A stretch of 64,000 bases of DNA, taken from positions 868,001-932,000 of the forward strand of contig NZ_CP062973.1 in the NCBI RefSeq assembly GCF_017311165.1, in the 5' to 3' direction. Below the pieces are notes generated by a model that was not told where the DNA came from, did no database searches, and was given only the letters and a program-made list of their open reading frames with translations. Shown here piece after piece: positions 44,344 through 52,075 of the stretch. Position numbers and translations under genes: made by a program. The stretch comes from Psychroflexus sp. ALD_RP9. GTDB taxonomy: Bacteria > Bacteroidota > Bacteroidia > Flavobacteriales > Flavobacteriaceae. Numbering within the stretch: position 1 is the first letter of the stretch; every line of letters starts with the position of its first letter.

Positions 44344-44371
44344 AAAAGCGCGGCTTTGGCCGCGCTTTTTT
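44344..44371 (+). terminator. Terminator after the Oar-like receptor gene
   Basis: An 11-bp stem AAAAGCGCGGC/GCCGCGCTTTT (44344-44354 and 44359-44369) has a TTTG loop and runs into T. It is the most G+C-rich hairpin of the window. Confidence 0.95.
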
Positions 44372-44429
44372 TGCGGTTTATCTAACACAAACCATTGTTT
44401 TTAATATCTTTAGCTAAGATTTAAGTTAC

Positions 44430-45569
44430 ATGTTAAATAAACGCTTACTTATTAAAAATCTTCTCGCCCATAATGACGAAAACAGCTTTTTTGATAAGAA
44501 ACTGAAAATTGACATTGGCAATAAAGAAGGTAAAGCAAAGTTTTTAAAACATGTTTGCGCACTTTCAAATTCAAATCCAAATAACAACGCTTATATAATT
44601 ATTGGCGTAAGTGACGAAACAAATCAAATTCTTGGAGTAGACTTCTTTGATGACAGTAAAATTCAAAATTTGGTCAACGCTTATCTTGAGCATCCACCAA
44701 AGGTAAGTTATGAAAACATTCCATTTCCTCATCTACCGGAGCATAAAGTAGTAGGTCTCGTTAGTATTAGACCTAAAAGAGAACCTAGTATTTGCGCTTT
44801 ACGAAAGAACATTTGGAAATATTGGGGCGGCACTGTTTTTATGCGTGAAGGTAGTATAAGTAAACCAAAAGTATTTGATATTGAAATTAAAGACTTCAAC
44901 TCCAAACTGGTTAATGAAATAGAAAGCCACTCTCAAAACAACATTAAACTAACGCTAGATGGTGTTTTCGATTTTATAGAAAAGAGTAAAGATTACAACC
45001 CAAAATATCAGGTATTTAAAGAGTATTTCGTTGTTTGTTGGGCAGGAAAAACCAAACAAATCAATGGTAAAGAACTTCTCTCTCGTGTAAACATTGAGCT
45101 TATTAATGAGCAAGTAAAGCTGTTTTATTCAGACTTAGATAAAGTCGAAATTCATTATAATAATGATAAATTTGAAATTTTAGAATACATACATCTCGGT
45201 TTAGAACAAAAGTTTGCTTATTATCCATTAGAAAGAGTAAGTATCAAATTTCAAAATACTATGAAGTATGAAATTGAAACAAAACTTGTATTTCAACCCC
45301 CAAAATATGATGCGGCAACACTACGCCATTTTTTAAATCATAATAAAACTTTACTTCAAAAAGTAAGTAAACACATCAAATTAACTCCCAATGAGTTGTC
45401 AGACCTTCAACAAGTGCCAAGCATCTATTTAATTGCTTATTTAAACGGTTATAAAACGGCTCTCGAAGCCTTATATAATGCTAAATTTTTACTAAAAAAA
45501 AATTATCCTACGGCGCATCAACGCGTAAAAGATAACTTAAGAGTTTTACGAAAAATTAAATATAATTAA
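44430..45569 (+). CDS. AlbA_2 (Schlafen-type) domain protein
   Basis: This 379-residue cytosolic protein has an AlbA_2/Schlafen-core domain at about residues 12-145. The family blocks are acidic DENSFFDKKLKIDIGNKEG, then KHVCALSNSNPNNNAYIIIGVSDETNQILGV, then the ISVRP-like region VVGLVSIRPKREPS. The C-terminal half (about 165-379) is helical and has no ATPase motif, so the usual label of ATP-binding protein is not supported here. AlbA_2 domains are linked with nucleic-acid binding. The gene is followed after one base by a PPP-type phosphatase gene, so the two are very likely co-translated. The function is unknown. Confidence 0.8.
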   Translation: MLNKRLLIKNLLAHNDENSFFDKKLKIDIGNKEGKAKFLKHVCALSNSNPNNNAYIIIGVSDETNQILGVDFFDDSKIQNLVNAYLEHPPKVSYENIPFPHLPEHKVVGLVSIRPKREPSICALRKNIWKYWGGTVFMREGSISKPKVFDIEIKDFNSKLVNEIESHSQNNIKLTLDGVFDFIEKSKDYNPKYQVFKEYFVVCWAGKTKQINGKELLSRVNIELINEQVKLFYSDLDKVEIHYNNDKFEILEYIHLGLEQKFAYYPLERVSIKFQNTMKYEIETKLVFQPPKYDAATLRHFLNHNKTLLQKVSKHIKLTPNELSDLQQVPSIYLIAYLNGYKTALEALYNAKFLLKKNYPTAHQRVKDNLRVLRKIKYN

Positions 45570-45570
45570 T

Positions 45571-46299
45571 ATGCAGCGATGTTATGTAATTGGTGACATT
45601 CATGGTGGCCTGAAGGCTTTAAAAGACTTACTATTTCAGCTCAATCTTCAACCAAACGATAAGCTTATTTTTTTAGGTGATTATGTTGATGGATGGAGTG
45701 ATTCTGCCAATGTTATCTCCTATTTAATTCAACTTAAAGAATCACACAATTGCTTTTTTATTCGTGGTAATCATGACGCCTTGGTTTTAAAATGGCTAAC
45801 GACAAGTTTCAATAATGAAAAATGGTTAGATCATGGAGGTAAAAGCACTAAAGAAGCCTATGAAATGATTGATGATGCAACCAAGAAAAAGCACATTCAA
45901 TTTTTAGAAAACTTAGAAGATTATATCGTAGACGAAGAAAACAGACTATTTGTTCATGCGGGATTTGCCAACTTACATGGTCCTGAATACGAGTTTTATA
46001 ACAATACTGTTTATTGGGATAGAAGTTTGTGGGAAATGGTATTAGCTATGGATTCTAAGCTGAAGCCAACAGACCAACGCTACCCTAAACGCTTGCAATT
46101 ATTTAGTGAAATTTACATCGGTCATACACCAACGACACGGCTTAATGAAACAAGACCTATTAAAATAGCTAATGTAATTAATGTGGATACTGGTGCGGCT
46201 TTTAAAGGTCCGTTAACAGCCTATGAAATTAATTCTGGTGAAGTGATTCAAACTAAGCCTGTTTACCTGTATTACCCTAAAGAAAATGGCCGAAATTAA
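45571..46299 (+). CDS. PPP-family metallophosphoesterase
   Basis: This 242-residue calcineurin-like phosphatase has all metal-site motifs: GDIHGG at 8-13, GDYVDGWSD near 36-44, RGNHDA near 65-70, VHAGF near 130 and GHTPT near 188. The GDYVDG form is that of PPP protein phosphatases and ApaH-like enzymes (diadenosine tetraphosphatase), so either phosphoprotein or dinucleotide substrates are possible. It begins one base after the AlbA_2 gene. The end is convergent with dxs: the single TTAA at 46296-46299 supplies the TAA of both genes, leaving no room for a terminator. Confidence 0.92.
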   Translation: MQRCYVIGDIHGGLKALKDLLFQLNLQPNDKLIFLGDYVDGWSDSANVISYLIQLKESHNCFFIRGNHDALVLKWLTTSFNNEKWLDHGGKSTKEAYEMIDDATKKKHIQFLENLEDYIVDEENRLFVHAGFANLHGPEYEFYNNTVYWDRSLWEMVLAMDSKLKPTDQRYPKRLQLFSEIYIGHTPTTRLNETRPIKIANVINVDTGAAFKGPLTAYEINSGEVIQTKPVYLYYPKENGRN

Positions 46300-48065
46300 A
46301 GCTGCAGTATCTGCTTAGCAATTGCTTTTGCTGAAATGCCCACAACCTCAAACAATTCTTGTGTACTACCATGTTCAATAAATTCATCTGGAATACCTAA
46401 TTTAATAAGTTGAGTAGAGGCTTCAACTCGATTGAAGTAACTTGACACCGCATCGCCTAAACCACCAATAATTGATGCATCTTCAACGGTAATAACAAAT
46501 TCAAACTGCTGAATAATTTCATCTAAGGTCTCCGTGTCTAGTGGTTTTAAAAATTTGAAATCATAATGTGCTGGTTTAATTTCTTTAGGCAGTAATTTAA
46601 AGGCATCAGCCACTTCCTGAGCAATGCTGCCAATGCTTAGCACAGCAATTTTTTGGCCTAATTGAAGTAATTCAGATTTACCAATTGGCATCGCCTTAAA
46701 ATCAATTTGCCAATTTTTATGAAACGATTGCCCACGTGGATATCGAACAGCTATTGGATGTTCATTAAACTGACTAGCTGTATATAATAACTGACGTAAT
46801 TCAATACCATTTCTTGGTGAGGCAATCACCAAATTGGGAATACAATTTAGGTAAGCCAAGTCAAAAACACCATGATGGGTTGCACCATCACGACCAACAA
46901 GCCCAGCACGATCTATGCAAAAAACAACGGGTAAGTTTTGTAGAGCTACATCATGAATAACTTGATCATAAGCTCGCTGTAAAAAGGTTGAATAAATGGT
47001 GCAAAATACCTTAAAGCCTTGTGTTGCCATACCAGCTGAAAGTGTTACAGCGTGTTGCTCAGCAATACCTACATCAAATGCGCGATCAGGATATGCTTGC
47101 ATCATATACTTTAAGGAACTGCCTGTAGGCATCGCTGGTGTTACACCAACAATTTTTGAATTATTTTTTGCTAAATCTAGCATGGTTAAACCAAAAACAT
47201 CTTGGAATTTAGGTGGTAAATCGGTTTGAGAAGATTTATAACGTTCGCCAGTTTGTTTGTTAAATTTTCCTGGCGCATGATAAGTCACTTGGTCTTGCTC
47301 TGCACTAGGTAAGCCTTTGCCTTTTTTAGTAATTACATGCAATAAACGCGGTCCGTTTTGCTGCTGTAAACGCTTTAAGGTTTCAATTAGCTTGGGTAAA
47401 TCATGACCATCAATTGGACCTTCATAACTAAAGTTTAAAGCTTCAATTATATTATCTTGTTTTGGCTTCTTTCCTATTTTGGCTTTGGTTAAGTAGTTTT
47501 TTAGGGCGCCAACACTTGGGTCAATTCCTATGGCATTATCATTTAATATAACCAACAAATTAGCTTTAGTAACGCCAGCATGATTTAAACCTTCAAATGC
47601 CATTCCTGAAGCAATTGATGCATCGCCAATCACAGCGATATGTTGTCTATTTATTTTACCCTTTAATTTCGAGGCAATGGCCATGCCTAAAGCTGCAGAA
47701 ATTGAAGTTGAACTATGACCAACACCGAACGTATCATATTTACTTTCGCTGCGTTTTGGGAAACCGCTAATGCCATTTAATTGTCTGTTTGTTTCAAATA
47801 ATTCTCGTCGACCTGTTAAAATTTTGTGTCCGTAAGCTTGATGACCAACATCCCAAATTAATAAATCATCAGGTGTATGAAACACATAATGCAAAGCAAT
47901 AGTTAATTCAACTACACCTAAACTAGCGCCTAAATGACCTTCTTTTGTCGAAACAATATCAATAATAAAATCGCGAAGTTCATCTTTTAATTCTAAAAGT
48001 TGTCCAGCAGATAGTTGCCTTAAATCGGCTGGTGAATTGATGGTTGAGAGCAATTTATAAGTCAT
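46296..48065 (-). CDS. dxs: 1-deoxy-D-xylulose-5-phosphate synthase
   Basis: This thiamine-diphosphate enzyme joins pyruvate and glyceraldehyde 3-phosphate in the first step of the MEP isoprenoid pathway. It has 589 residues, slightly shorter than the usual 620. Visible motifs are KEGHLGASLG near 41-50, WDVGHQAYGHKILTGR near 71-86, the ThDP/Mg site GDASIASG at 147-154 with LNDN near 174-177, GPIDGHD near 215, and the transketolase central block with AEQHAVTLSAGMA. The third residue of the metal motif is Ala rather than the usual Gly; the ligands Asp148 and Asn remain. TAACTTTG at 48070-48077 on the minus strand predicts a nearly leaderless message. Confidence 0.97.
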   Translation of the reverse strand: MTYKLLSTINSPADLRQLSAGQLLELKDELRDFIIDIVSTKEGHLGASLGVVELTIALHYVFHTPDDLLIWDVGHQAYGHKILTGRRELFETNRQLNGISGFPKRSESKYDTFGVGHSSTSISAALGMAIASKLKGKINRQHIAVIGDASIASGMAFEGLNHAGVTKANLLVILNDNAIGIDPSVGALKNYLTKAKIGKKPKQDNIIEALNFSYEGPIDGHDLPKLIETLKRLQQQNGPRLLHVITKKGKGLPSAEQDQVTYHAPGKFNKQTGERYKSSQTDLPPKFQDVFGLTMLDLAKNNSKIVGVTPAMPTGSSLKYMMQAYPDRAFDVGIAEQHAVTLSAGMATQGFKVFCTIYSTFLQRAYDQVIHDVALQNLPVVFCIDRAGLVGRDGATHHGVFDLAYLNCIPNLVIASPRNGIELRQLLYTASQFNEHPIAVRYPRGQSFHKNWQIDFKAMPIGKSELLQLGQKIAVLSIGSIAQEVADAFKLLPKEIKPAHYDFKFLKPLDTETLDEIIQQFEFVITVEDASIIGGLGDAVSSYFNRVEASTQLIKLGIPDEFIEHGSTQELFEVVGISAKAIAKQILQL

Positions 48066-48069
48066 CCTA

Positions 48070-48077
48070 CAAAGTTA
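48070..48077 (-). promoter_or_regulatory. Promoter -7 element of dxs
   Basis: On the minus strand this reads TAACTTTG, an exact TAnnTTTG match ending 5 bp before the dxs ATG. The predicted transcript starts at or next to the ATG. It faces the tadA element at 48092-48099. Confidence 0.5.
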
Positions 48078-48091
48078 CCAATTAGAAATTG

Positions 48092-48099
48092 TATTTTTG
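48092..48099 (+). promoter_or_regulatory. Promoter -7 element of tadA
   Basis: TATTTTTG is an exact TAnnTTTG match, 3 bp before the tadA ATG at 48103, so the message would be leaderless. No TTG stands at the usual -33 distance. Confidence 0.45.
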
Positions 48100-48102
48100 A
48101 AT

Positions 48103-48552
48103 ATGCTTACACCATTTGATGATAATTATTTTATGAAGAAAGCCTTAGAAGAAGCTCAATTAGCTTTTGAAAAGGCAGAAGTTCCTGTAGGTGCTGTAAT
48201 TACGCATCAAAATAAAATTATTGCAAGAAGCCATAATTTAACCGAACAACTAATTGATGTTACCGCACATGCCGAAATGCAAGCGATTACTTCAGCCGCA
48301 AATTTTATTGGTGGTAAATACCTGAAAGATTGTACGCTTTATGTGACTTTAGAACCTTGCCAAATGTGTGCTGGCGCTTTATATTGGAGCCAAATTTCAA
48401 GAGTTGTTTTTGCTGCTGAAGACGAAAAACGCGGTTACAGAACTATGGGCACAATGTTACATCCTAAAACTGAAGTTAAATTTGGTGTTATGGCTGAAGA
48501 AGCTTCAAGTTTATTGAAACGCTTTTTTATAGAAAAACGAAATTTAAATTAG
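48103..48552 (+). CDS. tadA: tRNA adenosine(34) deaminase / nucleoside deaminase
   Basis: This 149-residue zinc deaminase has the metal and proton-shuttle motif HAEM near 58-61 and the zinc Cys pair PCQMC near 88-92. The start MKKALEEAQLAFEKAEVPVGAVI and the C-terminal FFIEKR resemble TadA, which makes inosine at the wobble base of tRNA-Arg(ACG). A guanine deaminase or other free-base deaminase is less likely given the length and ends. The ATG at 48103 is used; the TTG at 48097 falls inside the promoter element. It is divergent from dxs with only 37 bp between the coding regions. Confidence 0.92.
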   Translation: MLTPFDDNYFMKKALEEAQLAFEKAEVPVGAVITHQNKIIARSHNLTEQLIDVTAHAEMQAITSAANFIGGKYLKDCTLYVTLEPCQMCAGALYWSQISRVVFAAEDEKRGYRTMGTMLHPKTEVKFGVMAEEASSLLKRFFIEKRNLN

Positions 48553-48554
48553 CA

Positions 48555-48914
48555 ATGAATAAGGTGAGTATTAAAAATGACCTTTGGATTTTAAGAAGTT
48601 TTGAGCTCCTATTTTTCAGTGTTGCTGTTATTTATTTTTTTGAAAAGTCAACAACAGATAATGGTGGTTATTTTGCTTTAAGTTTTATTTTTTTGCTCAA
48701 TGCTGTATTAGCAGCTGTGAGATTATTTCATCCAAAATACAATAAAGTTGAATTAGATGAAGAGCAAATCAGTTCAGTAGAGCAAAAAACGATTCCTTTA
48801 ATTAATAACACCTTTTTAGTAGTGAAATACCGAAACAAAGAATTAAAAGTTTTTAGAAAGCGTAATCAAGAACAATTACTTCAACTGAGACTCAAACACA
48901 AAATTGATGCTTGA
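48555..48914 (+). CDS. Small membrane protein of unknown function
   Basis: This 119-residue protein has two hydrophobic helices (about 15-33 and 41-59) followed by a charged cytosolic tail of 55 residues with beta-type alternation (TFLVVKYRNKELKVFRK) and a helical end. I recognise no family. It begins 2 bp after the tadA stop, so it is probably the second gene of that operon. Its last 39 bases overlap the 3' end of the convergent hydrolase gene at 48876. Codon use looks like the neighbours. Confidence 0.75.
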   Translation: MNKVSIKNDLWILRSFELLFFSVAVIYFFEKSTTDNGGYFALSFIFLLNAVLAAVRLFHPKYNKVELDEEQISSVEQKTIPLINNTFLVVKYRNKELKVFRKRNQEQLLQLRLKHKIDA

Positions 48915-49730
48915 TTGAACTAAGATTGAAGTCTTTTCAGGAAGATGTAATTCATCCCAAGGATGTCTCATTCCAAAAACGTGATTAGCTCCAGGAATTA
49001 CTTTTAAAACCGAATGATTTAAGTGTTGATGTAAGTCTTTAGCATTTTGTAAACTCACAGCTTCATCTTGGTCTCCGTGAATAATTAAACAAGGCTGCTT
49101 AATGGTTTTAGCCTTATTTAAAATATGAAGCTCTTGTTCATGGGCTTTAAAATCTTCAAAAAATTGAAAGTAATGTGGCATTAACTGACCTGTTCGACCA
49201 TTTTTAACATGATAAACGCCAGTTGTTTTCCATTGCTCAAAAGCACTTCCAGTTGGAAATCTAGACTCAAAATCTGATACTGCTGCCCAAGTAATTAATT
49301 GGTCTACTAAATGGTTTTGTGCAGCTACTAAAACCGCAATGCCACCACCACGACTATGCCCAATTAAAGTCAATTGGTTTAGGTTTATAAAAGGGTGTTG
49401 ACTAAAATACTGAGCTGCCCAATTAATAACGGTATTAACATCTTGTACTTGGGTTGTATAATTGTCTTCGGCAAAGGCTTCTAAATTATTAAATTCTGTC
49501 GGTTGCTCAGGTGTTCCACCATAATGTGAGAAGTTAAACTTAACAAATACAATTCCTTTTTTTAAAAACTCTTCAGCTATTAAATGCCAAGCACCCCAAT
49601 CTTTAAAACCTTTATAGCCATGGCAAAATAAAGCGACCTGATGTAATGTTTGCTCATCGTCATAAGTATAATCTAATAAAATAGGTAAGCCTGACGCACT
49701 TTTAATTTGAAGACTTGTAGTTTTAATCAT
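48876..49730 (-). CDS. Alpha/beta hydrolase (dienelactone hydrolase-like)
   Basis: This 284-residue soluble hydrolase has the nucleophile elbow GHSRGGG near 123-129, the acid in HGDQDEA near 218-224 and the His in PGANHVFGM near 246-254, with an oxyanion HGYKGFKDWGAW loop near 37-48. The shape is that of the DLH/BAAT-like esterases. It has no signal peptide and an unknown substrate. It stands 21 bp after the other hydrolase and overlaps the convergent small membrane-protein gene by 39 bp. Pairing with the upstream hydrolase suggests a two-gene unit. Confidence 0.88.
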   Translation of the reverse strand: MIKTTSLQIKSASGLPILLDYTYDDEQTLHQVALFCHGYKGFKDWGAWHLIAEEFLKKGIVFVKFNFSHYGGTPEQPTEFNNLEAFAEDNYTTQVQDVNTVINWAAQYFSQHPFINLNQLTLIGHSRGGGIAVLVAAQNHLVDQLITWAAVSDFESRFPTGSAFEQWKTTGVYHVKNGRTGQLMPHYFQFFEDFKAHEQELHILNKAKTIKQPCLIIHGDQDEAVSLQNAKDLHQHLNHSVLKVIPGANHVFGMRHPWDELHLPEKTSILVQSSINFVFESQLK

Positions 49731-49751
49731 CTGAAATTATTTTACCTAAAA

Positions 49752-50534
49752 TTACAAAATAGACTTTAAATGCTGAATTAATTCGGGCAGAGCTTCGATA
49801 TAACTCATATGCCCACCAGGTAATAACTTAAAATTTAAATTATGCTTTTGGGCAATTTGTTTTAAAGCATTCGTATTAGCGATGGGATCATCTTGGCCAG
49901 CGATAATGAAGGTTTTAGTTTTTAAATGAATTAAAGAGTTGGTTCGGTCTTCACGATCACGCATACCTATAAGTGTGTTGATAATACCTTGTGTACTACA
50001 AGTTTTAGCCTGCTCAACAGCTTCATTAATTGCATCTTCATGGCGTAAATGCATTTGAGGTAAAAACAAATTTTTTACCGCCATACTTATAAAAGCCTGA
50101 GGATATTTTTGAACCATTTTAATAGCACGGTCGCGGTCTTTTTTTCGACTGGAAGAGTCGGCTAAACTGGTAGAATTCAAAATAATCTGTTGTTGAATGA
50201 CTTTTGGATCAACTTCAGCTAAAGCTAAAAGTACATAACCGCCTAAGGAATGCCCAACGAAATGTGCATGATGCAAGTTTAAATGCTGCAATAATCCGCG
50301 AATAATTTCCGCTAAATTAGGCATGGTGTGAATGTATCCCATCGCTTCAGTTTGGCCGTGACCAGGTAAATCGATACAAATAATTCGATATTTATCCTTA
50401 AACTGCGGAATGATGGATTGCCACATGTTGGCATTTTCTAGAAACCCATGAATACAAACTAAAACAGGTTTTTTTGAAGCGGTTTCAGTTTGGGTAAAAT
50501 GAATTTTAGTTTGTCGAAAATTGAATGTTGGCAT
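49752..50534 (-). CDS. Alpha/beta fold hydrolase
   Basis: This 260-residue hydrolase has the oxyanion motif HGFLENA near 29-35, the nucleophile GHSLGGY near 93-99, the acid in GQDDPI near 212-217 and the terminal His in LPGGHMSYIE near 238-247. It resembles the MhpC/BioH/menaquinone-SHCHC-synthase group, so the reaction could be ester or C-C hydrolysis; sequence does not decide. No signal peptide. Upstream lies the terminator of pepP, so expression may depend on read-through or on a promoter inside that short region. Confidence 0.88.
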   Translation of the reverse strand: MPTFNFRQTKIHFTQTETASKKPVLVCIHGFLENANMWQSIIPQFKDKYRIICIDLPGHGQTEAMGYIHTMPNLAEIIRGLLQHLNLHHAHFVGHSLGGYVLLALAEVDPKVIQQQIILNSTSLADSSSRKKDRDRAIKMVQKYPQAFISMAVKNLFLPQMHLRHEDAINEAVEQAKTCSTQGIINTLIGMRDREDRTNSLIHLKTKTFIIAGQDDPIANTNALKQIAQKHNLNFKLLPGGHMSYIEALPELIQHLKSIL

Positions 50535-50541
50535 AAATCAA

Positions 50542-50573
50542 ACAACCTTGCTGAAAAACTTCAACAAGGTTGT
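50542..50573 (-). terminator. Terminator after pepP
   Basis: On the minus strand ACAACCTTGTTGAA (50573-50560) pairs with TTCAGCAAGGTTGT (50555-50542): a 14-bp stem with one U-G pair and a 4-base loop, followed by TTGATTTATG. The T tract is short. It lies in the 57-bp gap between the pepP stop and the next hydrolase gene. Confidence 0.75.
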
Positions 50574-50591
50574 GGCTTTTAAAAGTTGAAA

Positions 50592-51884
50592 TTATTGGTT
50601 CATTAAGGTTTCAATTTCTTCAATTTCAATAGGAATATTGCGCATGAGGTTGAAGGGTTCGCCGTTTTCTTGAATCACGACATCATCTTCAAGTCTAACG
50701 CCAATATGCTCTTCAGGCAAATAAATACCAGGTTCTACCGTGAAGACTTGATTGGCTTGCATTGGTTCGTGTAATAAGCCGTAATCATGCGTATCTAGGC
50801 CAATATGATGTGATGTACCATGCATAAAGTATTTTTTGTAGGCTGGCCATTTAGGGTCTTCATTTTGTACATCGGCTTTATCAAGTAGCTTTAAGCCGAG
50901 TAATTCAGAAGTCATTAATTTACCAACTTCAACATGATATTCAACCCATAATGTTCCAGGCACTAACATTTTAGTCGCCTCTTTTTTAACGCGATTAACG
51001 GCATTATAAATTTGTTTTTGGCGATCGGTAAATTTTCCGTTAACTGGGATAGTTCTAGACATATCACTGGCATAATTGGCATATTCAGCGCCAACATCAA
51101 ATAGGATTAAGTCACCATCTTTACATTGATGTTTATTTTCGATGTAATGTAAAACGGTTGCATTTTTACCAGAAGCAATAATTGGCGTGTATGCAAAACC
51201 ACGTGAACGATTTTTGAGGAATTCGTGCATAATTTCAGCCTCAAGTTCAAATTCCCAGATATTTGGTTTAGTTTCTTTTAAAATGCGTCTAAACGCTTTT
51301 TCAGTGATATTACAAGCCGTTTGCATGGTATCTAACTCTAATTGATGTTTTACCGAACGTAAACGCTGTAAAATCGGGTTGCTTTTAGCCACTTGGTGCG
51401 CTGGGTAATTTTCTTTCAGCCACTTATTGAAGCGGTCTTCACGGGTTTCGGTATCATGAGCAGCGCGATAATGTTCATTGGTGTTAATATAAATAGTTTC
51501 ACTTTGAGACATCAACTCGTGAAATATTTTGTGAAAGTCTTTTAGCCAATAAACCGTTTTGATTCCAGCAATTTGGAGGGCTTTTTTCTCATCTATTTTT
51601 TCGCCTTCCCAAACCGCAATATGCGGATTAGTTTCTTTTAAAAATAAAATTTCGCGGTGTTCTGGTTTTGGCGCATCTGGAAATAAAACCAATATACTAT
51701 CTTCTTGATCGACGCCACTTAAATAATAAATGTTTCGGTCTTGTTGAAACGGAATGGTGCTATCGGCACCAATAGGATAAATATCGTTAGAGTTGAAGGC
51801 CGCAACTGAATTAGGCTTCATTTGAGCCATAAAGTTTTTACGGTTTTGAATAAATAATTCGTTTGAAATAGGTTCGTAACGCAT
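50592..51884 (-). CDS. pepP: Xaa-Pro aminopeptidase (aminopeptidase P)
   Basis: This 430-residue metallopeptidase of the M24B pita-bread fold releases N-terminal residues next to proline. The N-terminal AMP_N domain covers about 1-150. Metal ligands are in order: Asp in LFDVGAEYANYASDMSRT (two Asp, near 245-262), His in HGTSHHIGLDTHD near 348-360, Glu in VEPGIYLPEEH near 381-391 and Glu in GVRLEDDV near 393-400. No signal peptide, so cytosolic. TATCTTTG at 51902-51909 on the minus strand gives a promoter, and a hairpin follows the gene. Confidence 0.96.
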   Translation of the reverse strand: MRYEPISNELFIQNRKNFMAQMKPNSVAAFNSNDIYPIGADSTIPFQQDRNIYYLSGVDQEDSILVLFPDAPKPEHREILFLKETNPHIAVWEGEKIDEKKALQIAGIKTVYWLKDFHKIFHELMSQSETIYINTNEHYRAAHDTETREDRFNKWLKENYPAHQVAKSNPILQRLRSVKHQLELDTMQTACNITEKAFRRILKETKPNIWEFELEAEIMHEFLKNRSRGFAYTPIIASGKNATVLHYIENKHQCKDGDLILFDVGAEYANYASDMSRTIPVNGKFTDRQKQIYNAVNRVKKEATKMLVPGTLWVEYHVEVGKLMTSELLGLKLLDKADVQNEDPKWPAYKKYFMHGTSHHIGLDTHDYGLLHEPMQANQVFTVEPGIYLPEEHIGVRLEDDVVIQENGEPFNLMRNIPIEIEEIETLMNQ

Positions 51885-51901
51885 AAATTAATGATTTTTT
51901 T

Positions 51902-51909
51902 CAAAGATA
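51902..51909 (-). promoter_or_regulatory. Promoter -7 element of pepP
   Basis: On the minus strand this reads TATCTTTG, an exact TAnnTTTG match, 17 bp before the pepP ATG. The divergent sdhC promoter lies 134 bp away in the same gap (51885-52075), which otherwise shows only A/T-rich sequence. Confidence 0.5.
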
Positions 51910-52019
51910 AAGATTGTGAATGTAAATTAAATCCTGATTCCTTTTTTTAATGAAATTGACTAAATCGATTGAAATTGTTTTAAAACTATTCTAAATTAAC
52001 ACGAATTAAGCTTAGTTTT

Positions 52020-52050
52020 TTGTGTGTAAGGCTAATGCGATGTATTTTTG
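52020..52050 (+). promoter_or_regulatory. sdhCAB promoter
   Basis: TTG at 52020-52022, a 20-bp spacer and TATTTTTG at 52043-52050 match both elements of the Bacteroidota primary-sigma promoter (TTG, about 19-20 bases, TAnnTTTG). The predicted start is near 52056, about 20 bases before the sdhC ATG. This is the clearest promoter in the window. Confidence 0.75.
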
Positions 52051-52075
52051 AATTAAATTTTTCAAAAACATCACA

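Noticed and set aside
44430..45569. ATPase function for the AlbA_2 protein
   Set aside because: No Walker or GHKL motif is present after the AlbA_2 domain.
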